Under the pieces are notes generated by a model. It was not told the origin of the DNA. It was given only the letters and a program-made list of their open reading frames with translations, and ran no database searches. Below, piece by piece: positions 1 to 8,544 of a stretch of DNA of 64,000 nucleotides. The translations under genes and the position numbers were made by a program. How positions within the stretch are numbered: the first letter of the stretch is position 1; each line of letters begins with the position of its first letter. Source of the stretch: Actinacidiphila rubida. GTDB lineage: Bacteria; Actinomycetota; Actinomycetes; Streptomycetales; Streptomycetaceae. The stretch covers positions 1-64,000 of the forward strand of contig NZ_FODD01000022.1 of NCBI RefSeq assembly GCF_900110255.1, written 5' to 3'.

Positions 1-258
1 GGGGTGCCGGGGTCGTCCGGGCGGGGTCGTCTCGGCTGGGCGGGCGGGCGCACGGTCCGGTCGTCGAAACGGGCGCGCGGGCGACGGCCGTCCGGCGGGC
101 CGCCGGAGGGCGGCGTCCGAAACGCACGGAGTTGTGCACTGAGCAACGTACTGGCCCGCACCACCCCTACAGGGTGTGGTGATGCACACACCGGCGGCCA
201 CCGGTCTTGTGCGGTCCGCCATTGGCCCGGGGTGCCCCGATGGGACAGGATCGCCGGT
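1..258. other. Upstream region of bioB
   Basis: No gene is supported here. Two structures are visible: an imperfect palindrome GTTG-N9-CAAC at 131-147, and a hairpin with arms 159-167 and 172-181 around a 4-nt loop with one bulged base. Both lie 80-130 bp before bioB and could be an operator or leader structure controlling the biotin genes, but no BirA, BioR or BioQ consensus was recognised. Confidence 0.4.
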
Positions 259-1554
259 ATGGATCTGCTGACCACTCTCGTGGACAAGGGGCTGCGACGC
301 GAGCTGCCCACCAGGGACGAGGCGCTCGCCGTCCTGGCGACCTCCGACGACGAACTGATGGACGTGGTGGCCGCGGCGGGCCGGGTGCGCCGCCAGTGGT
401 TCGGCCGCCGGGTGAAGCTCAACTACCTGGTGAACCTCAAGTCCGGGCTGTGTCCGGAGGACTGCTCGTACTGCTCCCAGCGGCTCGGCTCCACCGCGGA
501 CATCCTCAAGTACACCTGGCTGAAGCCGGACGACGCCGCGGCCGCGGCACGCGCCGGGGTGGCGGGCGGCGCCAAGCGGGTCTGCCTGGTCGCCAGCGGG
601 CGCGGGCCGACGGACCGGGACGTCGATCGCGTCTCGCGGACCATCGCGGCGATCAAGGGCCAGAACGAGGACGTCGAGGTCTGCGCGTGCCTCGGACTGC
701 TCTCCGAGGGCCAGGCCGAGCGGCTGCGCACGGCCGGCGCGGACGCCTACAACCACAATCTCAACACCTCCGAGAGCACGTACGGGGACATCACCACCAC
801 GCACACGTACGCCGACCGGGTGGACACGGTGCGGCAGGCGCAGTCGGCCGGCATGTCCGCGTGCTCCGGCCTGATCGCGGGCATGGGCGAGACGGACGCC
901 GACCTGGTGGACGTGGTGTTCAGCCTGCGCGAGCTCGACCCGGACTCGGTGCCGGTCAACTTCCTGATCCCGTTCGAGGGCACGCCGCTGGCGAAGGAGT
1001 GGAACCTCACCCCGCAGCGCTGCCTGCGCATCCTGGCGATGGTGCGGTTCGTCTGCCCCGACGTGGAGGTCCGCCTCGCGGGCGGCCGCGAGGTCCACCT
1101 GCGGACGATGCAGCCGCTGGCGCTCCACCTGGTCAACTCGATCTTCCTGGGCGACTACCTCACCAGCGAGGGCCAGGCCGGGCAGGCCGACCTCGACATG
1201 ATCGCCGACGCGGGCTTCGAGGTGGAGGGCGCGGACACCACCACGCTCCCCCGGCACCGGGCGGCAGGCGCCGCCGGCTGCGGCTCGCACGAGGGCGGCT
1301 GCGGCGGCCACGACGGCGGATGCGGTGCCCACGAGGACGGCGCCGGTCCGTGTGCGGCCCCCGCCGCCGAGGCCGGACCCGCCGCCGCCGTTCCCACGGA
1401 GACGCTTCCCGCGGAGACCCTTCCCGCGGACGCCGGACCGGTTCCCGCACAGCCGGTGGGCGCGGACGCGGCCGGCGCGGCCGGCTCCGCCCGCACCGAC
1501 CTCGTCGCGGTACGCCGTCGCGGCGCGGGCACGGATCTGCCGCCCAATGCCTGA
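259..1554 (+). CDS. bioB: Biotin synthase BioB with Cys/His-rich C-terminal extension
   Basis: Radical-SAM enzyme that inserts sulfur into dethiobiotin, the last step of biotin synthesis, in the cytosol. The radical-SAM cysteines C65, C69 and C72 ([10 protein letters not shown]) bind the 4Fe-4S cluster; YNHNLNTSE and the AGGREVHLR region are typical BioB motifs. ATG 259 is chosen because AGGA at 247-250 lies in front and homology begins at this Met; the frame is open further upstream without resembling protein. The protein is 431 aa against about 346 in E. coli: residues from about 340 form a Gly/Cys/His repeat with [17 protein letters not shown], followed by an Ala/Pro tail repeating [11 protein letters not shown]. 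The stop overlaps the bioA start by 8 bp, so the two are probably translationally coupled. Confidence 0.95.
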   Translation: MDLLTTLVDKGLRRELPTRDEALAVLATSDDELMDVVAAAGRVRRQWFGRRVKLNYLVNLKSGLCPEDCSYCSQRLGSTADILKYTWLKPDDAAAAARAGVAGGAKRVCLVASGRGPTDRDVDRVSRTIAAIKGQNEDVEVCACLGLLSEGQAERLRTAGADAYNHNLNTSESTYGDITTTHTYADRVDTVRQAQSAGMSACSGLIAGMGETDADLVDVVFSLRELDPDSVPVNFLIPFEGTPLAKEWNLTPQRCLRILAMVRFVCPDVEVRLAGGREVHLRTMQPLALHLVNSIFLGDYLTSEGQAGQADLDMIADAGFEVEGADTTTLPRHRAAGAAGCGSHEGGCGGHDGGCGAHEDGAGPCAAPAAEAGPAAAVPTETLPAETLPADAGPVPAQPVGADAAGAAGSARTDLVAVRRRGAGTDLPPNA

Positions 1555-2863
1555 CCCGCACCGCGAACCGCTCGGCCACCAGGCGCTGCTGGACCTGGAC
1601 CGGGAGCACGTGTGGCACCCCTACGGCCCGATGCCGGGCCGCCAGGAGCCGCTGGTCGTCGCGTCGGCCTCGGGGGTGCGGCTGAGCCTGGCCGCGCCCG
1701 CCGAGGGCCGCACCGAGCTGGTCGACGGCATGGCGTCCTGGTGGTCGGCGATCCACGGCTACCGCCATCCGGTCCTGGACGCCGCGGTGCGGTCCCAGGT
1801 GGACCGGATGAGCCATGTGATGTTCGGCGGGCTCACCCACGAGCCCGCGGTCCGGCTGGCCGCCCGGCTCGTGGAGATCACGCCGGAGCCGTTGCGGCAC
1901 GTCTTCCTCGCGGACTCCGGCTCGGTGTCGGTCGAGGTCGCGCTCAAGATGTGCCTGCAGTACTGGCGTTCGCTGGGCCGGCCGGAGAAGCACCGCCTGC
2001 TGACCTGGCGCGGCGGCTACCACGGCGACACCTGGCAGCCCATGGCGGTGTGCGACCCCGACGGCGGCATGCACCACCTGTGGTCGGGCGTGCTGCCGCG
2101 GCAGGTCTTCGCCGACGCCCCGCCGCCCGGCGCCGAGGCCGAACCCGACCCGGCGTACGCGGCGCACCTCGACGAGCTGATCGGGCGTCACGCGCACGAG
2201 CTCGCCGCGGTCGTCGTGGAGCCCGTGGTGCAGGGTGCGGGCGGCATGGCCTTCCACTCCCCCGCGTACCTGCGCGTGCTGCGCGAGGCGTGCGACGCGC
2301 ACGACGTGCTGCTGGTGTTCGACGAGATCGCCACCGGCTTCGGCCGGACCGGCGAGCTGTTCGCCGCGGAGCACGCGGGCGTGGCGCCCGACGTGATGTG
2401 CGTGGGCAAGGCGCTGACCGGCGGCTACCTGACGATGGCGGCGGCGTTGTGCACGTCCCGGGTCGCCGAGGGGATCTCCCGCGGCGAGGTCCCGGTGCTG
2501 GCGCACGGCCCCACGTTCATGGGCAACCCGCTGGCCGCCGCGGTCGCCGGCGCGTCGATCGACCTGCTGCTCGGCCAGGACTGGCGCCAGGAGGTCAAGC
2601 GGATCGAGACGGGGCTGCGCGACGGTCTGGCCGGCGCGGCCGAGCTGCCCGGGGTCCGCGACGTGCGGGTGCTCGGCGCCATAGGCGTCGTCCAGCTCGA
2701 CCACCCCGTGGACATGGCCGCCGCCACCAGGGCCGCGGTGGCCGCCGGCGTCTGGCTCCGCCCGTTCCGCGATCTCGTGTACACCATGCCGCCGTACGTG
2801 ACCGGTGACGAGGACGTGGCGCTGATCTGCGCGGGTGTCCGCGCCGCCGCCGAGGCCGGCTGA
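1547..2863 (+). CDS. bioA: Adenosylmethionine--8-amino-7-oxononanoate aminotransferase BioA
   Basis: PLP-dependent class III aminotransferase converting KAPA to DAPA with SAM as amino donor, the antepenultimate biotin step. 438 aa, normal length. Family motifs: HVWHPYGPM near the N-terminus, [33 protein letters not shown], and [10 protein letters not shown] with the PLP lysine at about K288. ATG 1547 starts 8 bp inside bioB, in the frame where homology begins ([18 protein letters not shown]). The gene is followed by a 19-bp perfect hairpin before bioD. Confidence 0.95.
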   Translation: MPDPHREPLGHQALLDLDREHVWHPYGPMPGRQEPLVVASASGVRLSLAAPAEGRTELVDGMASWWSAIHGYRHPVLDAAVRSQVDRMSHVMFGGLTHEPAVRLAARLVEITPEPLRHVFLADSGSVSVEVALKMCLQYWRSLGRPEKHRLLTWRGGYHGDTWQPMAVCDPDGGMHHLWSGVLPRQVFADAPPPGAEAEPDPAYAAHLDELIGRHAHELAAVVVEPVVQGAGGMAFHSPAYLRVLREACDAHDVLLVFDEIATGFGRTGELFAAEHAGVAPDVMCVGKALTGGYLTMAAALCTSRVAEGISRGEVPVLAHGPTFMGNPLAAAVAGASIDLLLGQDWRQEVKRIETGLRDGLAGAAELPGVRDVRVLGAIGVVQLDHPVDMAAATRAAVAAGVWLRPFRDLVYTMPPYVTGDEDVALICAGVRAAAEAG

Positions 2864-2875
2864 CGTCCTTCCCGG

Positions 2876-2921
2876 CGTCCACGGGGTCCCGCCGCGCCTG
2901 GCCGGCGGGACCCCGTGGACG
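2876..2921 (+). terminator. Strong hairpin between bioA and bioD
   Basis: Inverted repeat with a 19-bp perfect stem (2876-2894 and 2903-2921) and an 8-nt loop, beginning 12 bp after the bioA stop. No U-tract follows, as is common in actinomycetes. It should terminate or attenuate bioBA transcription, so bioD may be expressed at a different level or from its own promoter. Confidence 0.7.
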
Positions 2922-2998
2922 GCGGCGACGCGGCCGCCCGTAGCGTGGCCGTTCGGCGGGACAGGGCAGACCGAACCTTCGAGGAAAGGAGAGACCCC

Positions 2999-3727
2999 AT
3001 GGCCATCGTGGTCATCACCGGGACCGGGACCGAGGTGGGGAAGACCGTCGCGACCGCGGCGGTGGCGGCGGCGACGCTCGCCCAGGGGCTGAGCGTGGCC
3101 GTGCTGAAGCCGGCCCAGACCGGGGTCGCGGAGGAGGAGCCGGGGGACGCGGCCGAGGTGGCCCGCCTGGCGGGAGCGGTGACGGCGGTCGAGCTCGCCC
3201 GCTACCCGGAACCGCTGGCACCGGCGAGGGCGGCCGCACGGGCCCGCATGACGCCGGTGGGTCCCACCGAGATCGCGGAGGCCGCGGCGAAGCTGTCCGC
3301 GGTCCACGACGTGGTGCTCGTCGAGGGCGCGGGCGGGCTGCTCGTCCGCTACGACGAGGAGGGCCACACGCTCGCCGACGCGGCCGCGCTGATGCACGCC
3401 GGCGTGCTGCTCGTCGCGCCCGCGGGCCTCGGCACCCTCAACACCACGGCCCTGACGGCCGAGGCGCTGCGGGCGCGCAAGCTGACGTGCCTGGGCGTCA
3501 TCATCGGCAGCTGGGCGGCCGACCCCGGCCTCGCCGAGCGGTGCAACATCGCCGACCTGCCCGTGGCCGCGTCCGCGCCGCTCCTCGGCGCGCTTCCCGC
3601 GCAGGCGGGCGCCCTGGAACCCGAGGCCTTCCGCGAGGCCGCCCCGGCCTGGCTGGCCCCCCAACTCGGCGGCGTCTGGGACGCCTCCGCCTTCAGCCGC
3701 GTCTACGCCCCGGCCCCCCGCGCCTGA
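2999..3727 (+). CDS. bioD: Dethiobiotin synthetase BioD
   Basis: ATP-dependent carboxylase that closes the ureido ring of DAPA to give dethiobiotin, between the BioA and BioB steps. 242 aa, normal length. The N-terminal P-loop GTGTEVGKT spans residues 8-16; KPAQTG and VEGAGGLLV (residues about 103-111) are family motifs for substrate and Mg binding. ATG 2999 has an excellent ribosome site (AGGAAAGGAG at 2982-2991). It lies 135 bp after bioA beyond a strong hairpin. No bioF is visible in the window. Confidence 0.95.
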   Translation: MAIVVITGTGTEVGKTVATAAVAAATLAQGLSVAVLKPAQTGVAEEEPGDAAEVARLAGAVTAVELARYPEPLAPARAAARARMTPVGPTEIAEAAAKLSAVHDVVLVEGAGGLLVRYDEEGHTLADAAALMHAGVLLVAPAGLGTLNTTALTAEALRARKLTCLGVIIGSWAADPGLAERCNIADLPVAASAPLLGALPAQAGALEPEAFREAAPAWLAPQLGGVWDASAFSRVYAPAPRA

Positions 3728-3755
3728 CGTCTGACCCCTCCGGCGAGGCACGCCG

Positions 3756-3788
3756 CCGGGCCCCGCCGGTAAGACGGCGGCGGCCCGG
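3756..3788. terminator. Hairpin after bioD
   Basis: Stem of 7 plus 6 bp (3756-3768 with 3775-3788, one bulged base) around a 6-nt loop, 28 bp after the bioD stop. Probably a terminator for bioD, possibly bidirectional because the next gene is convergent. Confidence 0.55.
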
Positions 3789-3844
3789 GCCCGCGGCACT
3801 TTGACGCCGCCGGCCCAGCCGCCCCCCGACGAGCCGCGCCCGCA

Positions 3845-3872
3845 CCCCCGCGGCGCGGAGCCGCTTCGGGGG
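3845..3872 (-). terminator. Hairpin after the toxin gene
   Basis: GCGGC/GCCGC inner stem (3850-3854 and 3860-3864) with a C5/G5 outer stem (3845-3849 and 3868-3872), just downstream of the Fic-like toxin stop on the minus strand. Likely its terminator. Confidence 0.5.
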
Positions 3873-3882
3873 AGTTAGACCG

Positions 3883-4254
3883 TCACTGCGTCCAGCCGCG
3901 CAGCTCCTCGGCGATGCGGTCCACGCCGGCGTGGTCGGAGCTGACGAGGCGGGCGAGGTCCCGTACCTGTTCGGGTGTCGTGGTCACCTTCAGGCCGGAG
4001 GCCACCAGGTAGGCGTAGGCGACGGCGGTCGCGAACAAGGCGTTCGAGCGTTCCAGGGCGGGGACGTGGACCAGGAGCTGGAGCATCGCCGCGGCGCGCG
4101 CGGGCGCGTCGGCGTACACCGGGCGGCCGAAGATCTCCGCCTCGTGCCGGCCGACCGCGGCGACCAGCGCCCCCCAGTCGGTGACCTGGGGGTCCCCCGG
4201 GGTGTTGTGCTCGGCCACCATCAGCAGCCACGCGAGATCGATCCGCAGCGTCAA
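3883..4254 (-). CDS. Fic/Doc-like toxin of a toxin-antitoxin pair
   Basis: 123-aa protein resembling short actinomycete proteins called Fic-family toxin components. The segment HVPALERSNALFATAVAYAYL near residues 68-88 occupies the place of the Doc/Fic motif HPFxDGNKR and following helix, but the catalytic N-K/G-R part is not conserved, so AMP-transferase or kinase activity is doubtful. Start TTG 4254 shares TTGA with the antitoxin stop, a 4-nt overlap indicating coupling. Family naming comes from remembered similarity plus the small RHH partner upstream; a growth-inhibiting function is inferred. Confidence 0.7.
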   Translation of the reverse strand: MTLRIDLAWLLMVAEHNTPGDPQVTDWGALVAAVGRHEAEIFGRPVYADAPARAAAMLQLLVHVPALERSNALFATAVAYAYLVASGLKVTTTPEQVRDLARLVSSDHAGVDRIAEELRGWTQ

Positions 4255-4478
4255 CGGGCGCCGTCACCCCGGGCGTCGAACTCCTCGGTGAAGACGGCCT
4301 CGTAGGTCCTCATGAAGTCCGCGGCGGCCTGGACGAACGCCCGCCCGTTCTCCCCTTCGTCCTGCTGGACGAGTTCCTCGATGTAGCGGTTCACGCTGAT
4401 GCCGCGCTGCGAGGCGCGCTCGCGCGCCGTCTCCGCCGTGGCTTCGTCCACCCTCACGTTCAACTGGGTCTTCGCCAT
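4251..4478 (-). CDS. Ribbon-helix-helix antitoxin
   Basis: 75-aa protein beginning MAKTQLNVRVDEATAETARE, an RHH/Arc-type N-terminus (beta strand TQLNVRVD, then helix-turn-helix with RGISVNRYIEELV), followed by an acidic C-terminal half expected to bind the toxin. RHH antitoxins bind DNA as dimers and repress their own operon. It is the first gene of the pair and overlaps the toxin by 4 nt. Its promoter region contains paired CTAG half-sites. Confidence 0.8.
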   Translation of the reverse strand: MAKTQLNVRVDEATAETARERASQRGISVNRYIEELVQQDEGENGRAFVQAAADFMRTYEAVFTEEFDARGDGAR

Positions 4479-4514
4479 ACGACAAAGCTAGCGCCGAAAT
4501 GCTAGTAGCGGCAA
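4476..4514 (-). promoter_or_regulatory. Leaderless promoter with candidate RHH operator
   Basis: Reading on the minus strand: -35 TTGCCG (4514-4509), 18-bp spacer, -10 TAGCTT (4490-4485), then six bases and the ATG, placing the start of transcription at or next to the A of ATG. Two GCTAG half-sites (4487-4491 and 4501-4505) lie in the spacer and over the -10, where an RHH antitoxin would block RNA polymerase. Confidence 0.6.
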
Positions 4515-4578
4515 GGGCGCGCGTCTCGGATCGCGGAATTGCCGGAGGAGCGCACTCCGGTCCTGGTGGGATGCGGCC

Positions 4579-5007
4579 ATGAGCGATCTGCGCATCCGGC
4601 CCGCGGCCCCGGCCGACGCCGCCGCCGTCCTCGCCTTCTGGCGGGTGGCGGCCGAGGGCACCAGCATCAGCGACGACGAGGCGGGCGTCGCCCGGCTGAT
4701 CGGCACCGACCCCGGGGCCCTGCTGCTCGCCGAGCGGGACGGCACGCTGACCGGCACGGTCATCGCCGGGTTCGACGGCTGGCGCTGCCACCTGTACCGG
4801 CTGGCGGTCCATCCGTCGGCCCGCCGCCAGGGCGTGGCGACGGCGCTGCTGGCCGCGGCCGAGGAGCGGTTCACGGCGCTCGGCGGCCGCCGTGGCGACG
4901 CGATGGTGCTGGAGCGCAACGAGCGGGCGCAGCACGCCTGGCAGTCGGCCGGATACGCCCGCGAGGAGCAGTGGCGGCGCTGGACCAAGCCGCTGGCCAC
5001 GGGCTGA
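4579..5007 (+). CDS. GNAT family N-acetyltransferase
   Basis: 142-aa acetyl-CoA-dependent acetyltransferase with a single GNAT fold. Acetyl-CoA loop RRQGVATAL follows LYRLAVHPSA (motif A), and the C-terminal ERNERAQHAWQSAGYA matches motif B. The substrate cannot be told from sequence. Divergent from the toxin-antitoxin pair with 100 bp between the starts. Confidence 0.85.
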   Translation: MSDLRIRPAAPADAAAVLAFWRVAAEGTSISDDEAGVARLIGTDPGALLLAERDGTLTGTVIAGFDGWRCHLYRLAVHPSARRQGVATALLAAAEERFTALGGRRGDAMVLERNERAQHAWQSAGYAREEQWRRWTKPLATG

Positions 5008-5173
5008 GCCACGGACGGCGGCCCGAGCCACGGGGCCGAGGCGCGCGAGCCGGGTGGCGCCGAGCGGCGCCGGGCCGAGGACGGCGCGGCCGGGCCGCTC
5101 CGGTTCGCGGGAGCCCGCGCGTCTCCCGTGCGCCGCGGGCGGACTTGTCCGATCATGGGACCGAGGTGTCCCG

Positions 5174-6508
5174 ATGACCGAAGCGCTCCTCCTGGTGCCG
5201 GCCCTGCTGCTCACCTTCGCCTCCGGCGTGTTCGTCGCGGCGGAGTTCTCGCTGACCACGGTCGACCGCGGCGAGCTGCAACGGGCCGCGCAGCGGGAGG
5301 AGCGGGGGGCGTCGTCGGCGCTGGCGGCCGTGCGCACCCTGACGGTGCAGCTGTCGGGGGCGCAGCTCGGCATCACCGTGGCCGGCCTGATCATCGGCAT
5401 GCTCGCCCGCTCGTCGGTCGCCGGACTGCTGCACGGCCCGCTGCGCGCCGCGGGCCTTTCGCCGTCCGGCACGTCGTCCCTGGCCCTGGTCCTGGCGACC
5501 GTGCTGTCCACGATCGTGCTGATGGTCGCGGGCGAGCTGGTGCCCAAGAACTGGGCGATCGCCCGTCCGTTGCCGGTGGCGAAGGCGGTCGCCACCCCGC
5601 AGCGCGCGTTCACCACGGCGTTCGGCCCGCTCATCCACCATCTCAACAACACCGCCAACCGGGTGTTGCGCGGCCTCGGCCTGGAGCCCATCGAGGAACT
5701 GGCCTCGGCCCGGGGGCCGAAGGAGCTGGTCGCCCTCGCCCGGCACTCGGCGAAGGAGGGCGCGCTGGAGGCGGACACCGCCGAGCTCTTCGTCCGCACC
5801 CTGGCGCTCGGCGACCTGACCGCGGAGAACGTGATGACTCCCCGGGTGCAGGTCACCGCGCTCGAAGCGCGGGCGACCGCGGAGGACGTGGCCAACGCGA
5901 CCCGGGCCACCGGGCTGTCCCGCTTCCCGGTGTACCGGGAGAGCCTGGACCAGGTCGTGGGCACAGTACACATCAAGGACGTGCTGGCCGTCCCGGCCCG
6001 GCGGCGCCCCCGGCTCCAGGTCACCGAACTGCTGCGGGAGCCGCTGCTCGTACCGGAGTCGCTGACCGTCGACCGGTTGCTCGACCAGCTGTCGGGCCGC
6101 CGGACGATGGCGGTGGTGATCGACGAGTACGGCGGCACGGCGGGCGTGGTGACGCTGGAGGACATCGTCGAGGAGGTGGTCGGCGAGGTCCACGACGAGC
6201 ACGACCCGCAGGAGCTGCCCGACCTGCTCTTCCTGCGCACCGACCCCGACGGCCGGCGGATCTTCGACGCGGACGGCGCCACCCGGACCGAGGACCAGCT
6301 GGAGCGGATCGGACTGCGCGTGCCCGACGGCCCCTACGAGACGCTGGCGGGGCTGGTGGCGGCGCTGCTGGGCCGGATCCCGGAGCGCGGCGACCGCGTC
6401 GAGGTGGGCGGCTGGCAGATCGAGGTCACCGAGGCGCAGGGGCGGCGGGCCGCAAGGGCCCGCCTGGTGTCGCCGGCCCCCGGTGAGGGGGGCGGGCGCG
6501 CCGGATGA
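5174..6508 (+). CDS. CNNM/CBS-domain membrane protein (hemolysin C-like), first of pair
   Basis: 444-aa integral membrane protein. Order: N-terminal CNNM transmembrane domain (hydrophobic segments from residue 2 to about 145, including FVAAEFSLTTVDR and the signature GELVPKNWAIARP), a CBS pair (ENVMTPRVQV, FPVYRESLDQVVGTVHIKD, MAVVIDEYGGTAGVVTLEDI), and a C-terminal CorC/HlyC transporter-associated domain. Such proteins act in Mg/Co ion transport or its control. ATG 5174 is preceded by GAGG at 5163-5166. The stop overlaps the next gene by 4 nt. Confidence 0.9.
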   Translation: MTEALLLVPALLLTFASGVFVAAEFSLTTVDRGELQRAAQREERGASSALAAVRTLTVQLSGAQLGITVAGLIIGMLARSSVAGLLHGPLRAAGLSPSGTSSLALVLATVLSTIVLMVAGELVPKNWAIARPLPVAKAVATPQRAFTTAFGPLIHHLNNTANRVLRGLGLEPIEELASARGPKELVALARHSAKEGALEADTAELFVRTLALGDLTAENVMTPRVQVTALEARATAEDVANATRATGLSRFPVYRESLDQVVGTVHIKDVLAVPARRRPRLQVTELLREPLLVPESLTVDRLLDQLSGRRTMAVVIDEYGGTAGVVTLEDIVEEVVGEVHDEHDPQELPDLLFLRTDPDGRRIFDADGATRTEDQLERIGLRVPDGPYETLAGLVAALLGRIPERGDRVEVGGWQIEVTEAQGRRAARARLVSPAPGEGGGRAG

Positions 6509-7530
6509 CCGTCCTCCAGCTGCTCATCGGCCTTCTGTCGCTGGTCGTGAACGCCTTCTTCGTCGGGGGCGAGTTCGCGATGATCTCGGTCCGCCGGAGC
6601 CAGATCGAGCCGAAGTCCGACGCCGGGGACCGGCGGGCCGGGCCGGTGCTGTGGGGCCTGGAACACCTGGCGGCGCTGCTGGCCACCGCCCAGCTCGGCA
6701 TCACCGCCTGCACGCTGGTGCTGGGCATCGTCGCCGAGCCGGCCATCGCGCACCTGCTGGAGCCGCTGTTCCACGCCACGCATGTGCCGCACGGCGCGGT
6801 GCACCCGGCCTCGTTCGTGATCGCGCTGGTCGTGGCCACCTACCTGCACATGCTCGTCGGGGAGATGGTGCCGAAGAACGTGGTGCTGGCCGAGCCGGTG
6901 CGCTCGGCGATGCTGCTGGGGCCGCCGCTGGTGGCGCTGACCAGGGCGCTGCGGCCGCTGATCTTCGCGGTCAACGGGCTGGCCAACGCGGGGCTGCGGC
7001 TGCTGCGGGTGGAGCCGCGGTCCGAGGTGGAGTCGGTGTTCTCCGACGACGAGCTGTCGCGGATGGTCATCGACGCGGGCGCGGCCGGGCTCCTCGACGA
7101 GCGGGCGGCCGACCGGCTGCAGGACGCCCTGGAGCTGGGCCGGCGCCCGGTCGGGGAGATCGTGATGCCGCCGGACCGGGTGGTGCGGGCGCCGCTGGGC
7201 ATCACCCCGGAGGGCCTGGAGACGCTGGGGGCGCGGTCGGGGTTCTCGCGTTTCCCGGTCGCCGACGACGAGGGCCGGGTGCTGGGGTACCTGCACGTCA
7301 AGGACGCGCTGGACGCCGAGCCGCGGGACGCGCCGTTCCCCCGCTCGGCACTGCGGCACATCACCCGGGTCGGCGCGGCGACGCCGCTCGACGACGTCCT
7401 GACGGCGATGCGCGCCGGCCGCGCGCACCTGGCCGCGGTGGTCGACGACGAGGGCCGCGGCATGGGGCTGGTGACGATGGAGGACGTGCTCAAGGAACTG
7501 GTGGGGCGCCCGCCCGGCAGCCAGACGTGA
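6505..7530 (+). CDS. CNNM/CBS-domain membrane protein, second of pair
   Basis: 341-aa paralogue of the preceding gene: CNNM transmembrane domain (NAFFVGGEFAMISVRRSQIE, VGEMVPKNVVLAEP) and CBS pair (VGEIVMPPDRV, FPVADDEGRVLGYLHVKD, GLVTMEDVLKELVG), but lacking the C-terminal CorC domain. ATGA overlap shows coupling with the upstream gene. The two products may form a heteromeric ion transporter; this is inferred from gene pairing. Confidence 0.88.
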   Translation: MTVLQLLIGLLSLVVNAFFVGGEFAMISVRRSQIEPKSDAGDRRAGPVLWGLEHLAALLATAQLGITACTLVLGIVAEPAIAHLLEPLFHATHVPHGAVHPASFVIALVVATYLHMLVGEMVPKNVVLAEPVRSAMLLGPPLVALTRALRPLIFAVNGLANAGLRLLRVEPRSEVESVFSDDELSRMVIDAGAAGLLDERAADRLQDALELGRRPVGEIVMPPDRVVRAPLGITPEGLETLGARSGFSRFPVADDEGRVLGYLHVKDALDAEPRDAPFPRSALRHITRVGAATPLDDVLTAMRAGRAHLAAVVDDEGRGMGLVTMEDVLKELVGRPPGSQT

Positions 7531-7661
7531 CCGCGGCGGGCGCCGCGGGCACGCGGGCCCGGCACCCCGGTCGCCGACGCCCCCCGCTCGCGCGCTCCTG
7601 CCTCCCGCTCCTGGCCACCGGTTTCCGCACCGACCGAGCGGTCGCATAGGATCGCGGCGCC

Positions 7662-8480
7662 ATGGAGACGCCTGCCACTCACCCCAGTTACACCAGCTTC
7701 GTCGCGATCGGGGACTCCTTCACCGAGGGGATGTCCGACGTGCTCCCGGACGGCACCTACCGCGGCTGGGCCGACGTGCTCGCCGGCCGGCTCGCCGCAC
7801 GCAGTCCGGAGTTCCGGTACGCCAACCTCGCCGTGCGCGGCAAGCTGATCCAGCAGATCGCCGACGACCAGGTCGACGCCGCCGCGGCGATGAACGCCGA
7901 CCTCGTCACGCTGGTCGGCGGCCTCAACGACGTGCTGCGGCCCAAGTGCGACGTGGACGAGGTGTGCGCACGGCTGGAGAGCTCGGTGGCGCGGCTCGCG
8001 CCGTCGTGCCGGCAGCTGGTCCTGATGCGCAGCCCGGTCCGCCGCGGCCCGGTCGCCACCCGCGTCCAGCCGCGCATGGACCAGCTCTTCGACTTCGTCG
8101 ACGACCTCGGGCGGCGCCACGGCGCCCTGGTGGTCGACCTGTACGGCGCCCAGGTGCTGGGCGACTCGCGGATGTGGGCCGACGACCGGCTGCACCTGAC
8201 AGCGGAGGGCCACGAGCGGGTCGCCGAGGCCGTCTGGCAGCGCCTGGGCCTGCCCGCCGGGTCCGAGTGGACCGCGCCGCTGCCGCCCGCCGTCCGGGCC
8301 GGCTGGGGCGCCCGGCGCGGCGCCGACCTGCGCTTCACCCGCGAGCACCTGCTGCCGTGGATCGGCCGCCGTCTGACCGGCCGCTCCTCGGGCGACGGCC
8401 GCCCGCCCAAGCGCCCGTCGCTCGTCCCGTACGCCGGCGCGGGCACCGCGGTGGAAGCGGCCTCCGCCACCGAGGGCTGA
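7662..8480 (+). CDS. SGNH/GDSL-family hydrolase
   Basis: 272-aa esterase/lipase-type hydrolase. Block I FVAIGDSFTEGMSD (catalytic Ser about residue 17), block III GGLND, block V DRLHLTAEGH with the catalytic Asp and His. No signal peptide, so probably cytoplasmic. After about residue 210 a basic, Pro/Gly-rich tail follows. A TAGGAT hexamer lies 9 bp before the ATG, so the leader is very short. Confidence 0.85.
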   Translation: METPATHPSYTSFVAIGDSFTEGMSDVLPDGTYRGWADVLAGRLAARSPEFRYANLAVRGKLIQQIADDQVDAAAAMNADLVTLVGGLNDVLRPKCDVDEVCARLESSVARLAPSCRQLVLMRSPVRRGPVATRVQPRMDQLFDFVDDLGRRHGALVVDLYGAQVLGDSRMWADDRLHLTAEGHERVAEAVWQRLGLPAGSEWTAPLPPAVRAGWGARRGADLRFTREHLLPWIGRRLTGRSSGDGRPPKRPSLVPYAGAGTAVEAASATEG

Positions 8481-8527
8481 ACGGGGCGCCCGCGGCGGCG
8501 AGGCCGGGGACCTGGGACGACGGCGGG

Positions 8528-8544
8528 TAAACTCTGGTCACGTG
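8528..8544 (+). promoter_or_regulatory. Putative -10 of purB
   Basis: TAAACT at 8528-8533 ends 8 bp before the purB GTG, and no Shine-Dalgarno lies between, so the transcript should have little or no leader. Confidence 0.45.

Noticed and set aside
1160-3799. Long minus-strand open frame (879 codons) across bioBAD
   Set aside because: Antisense shadow of three clearly conserved biotin genes; Arg/Gly/Ala/Pro-rich without domains.
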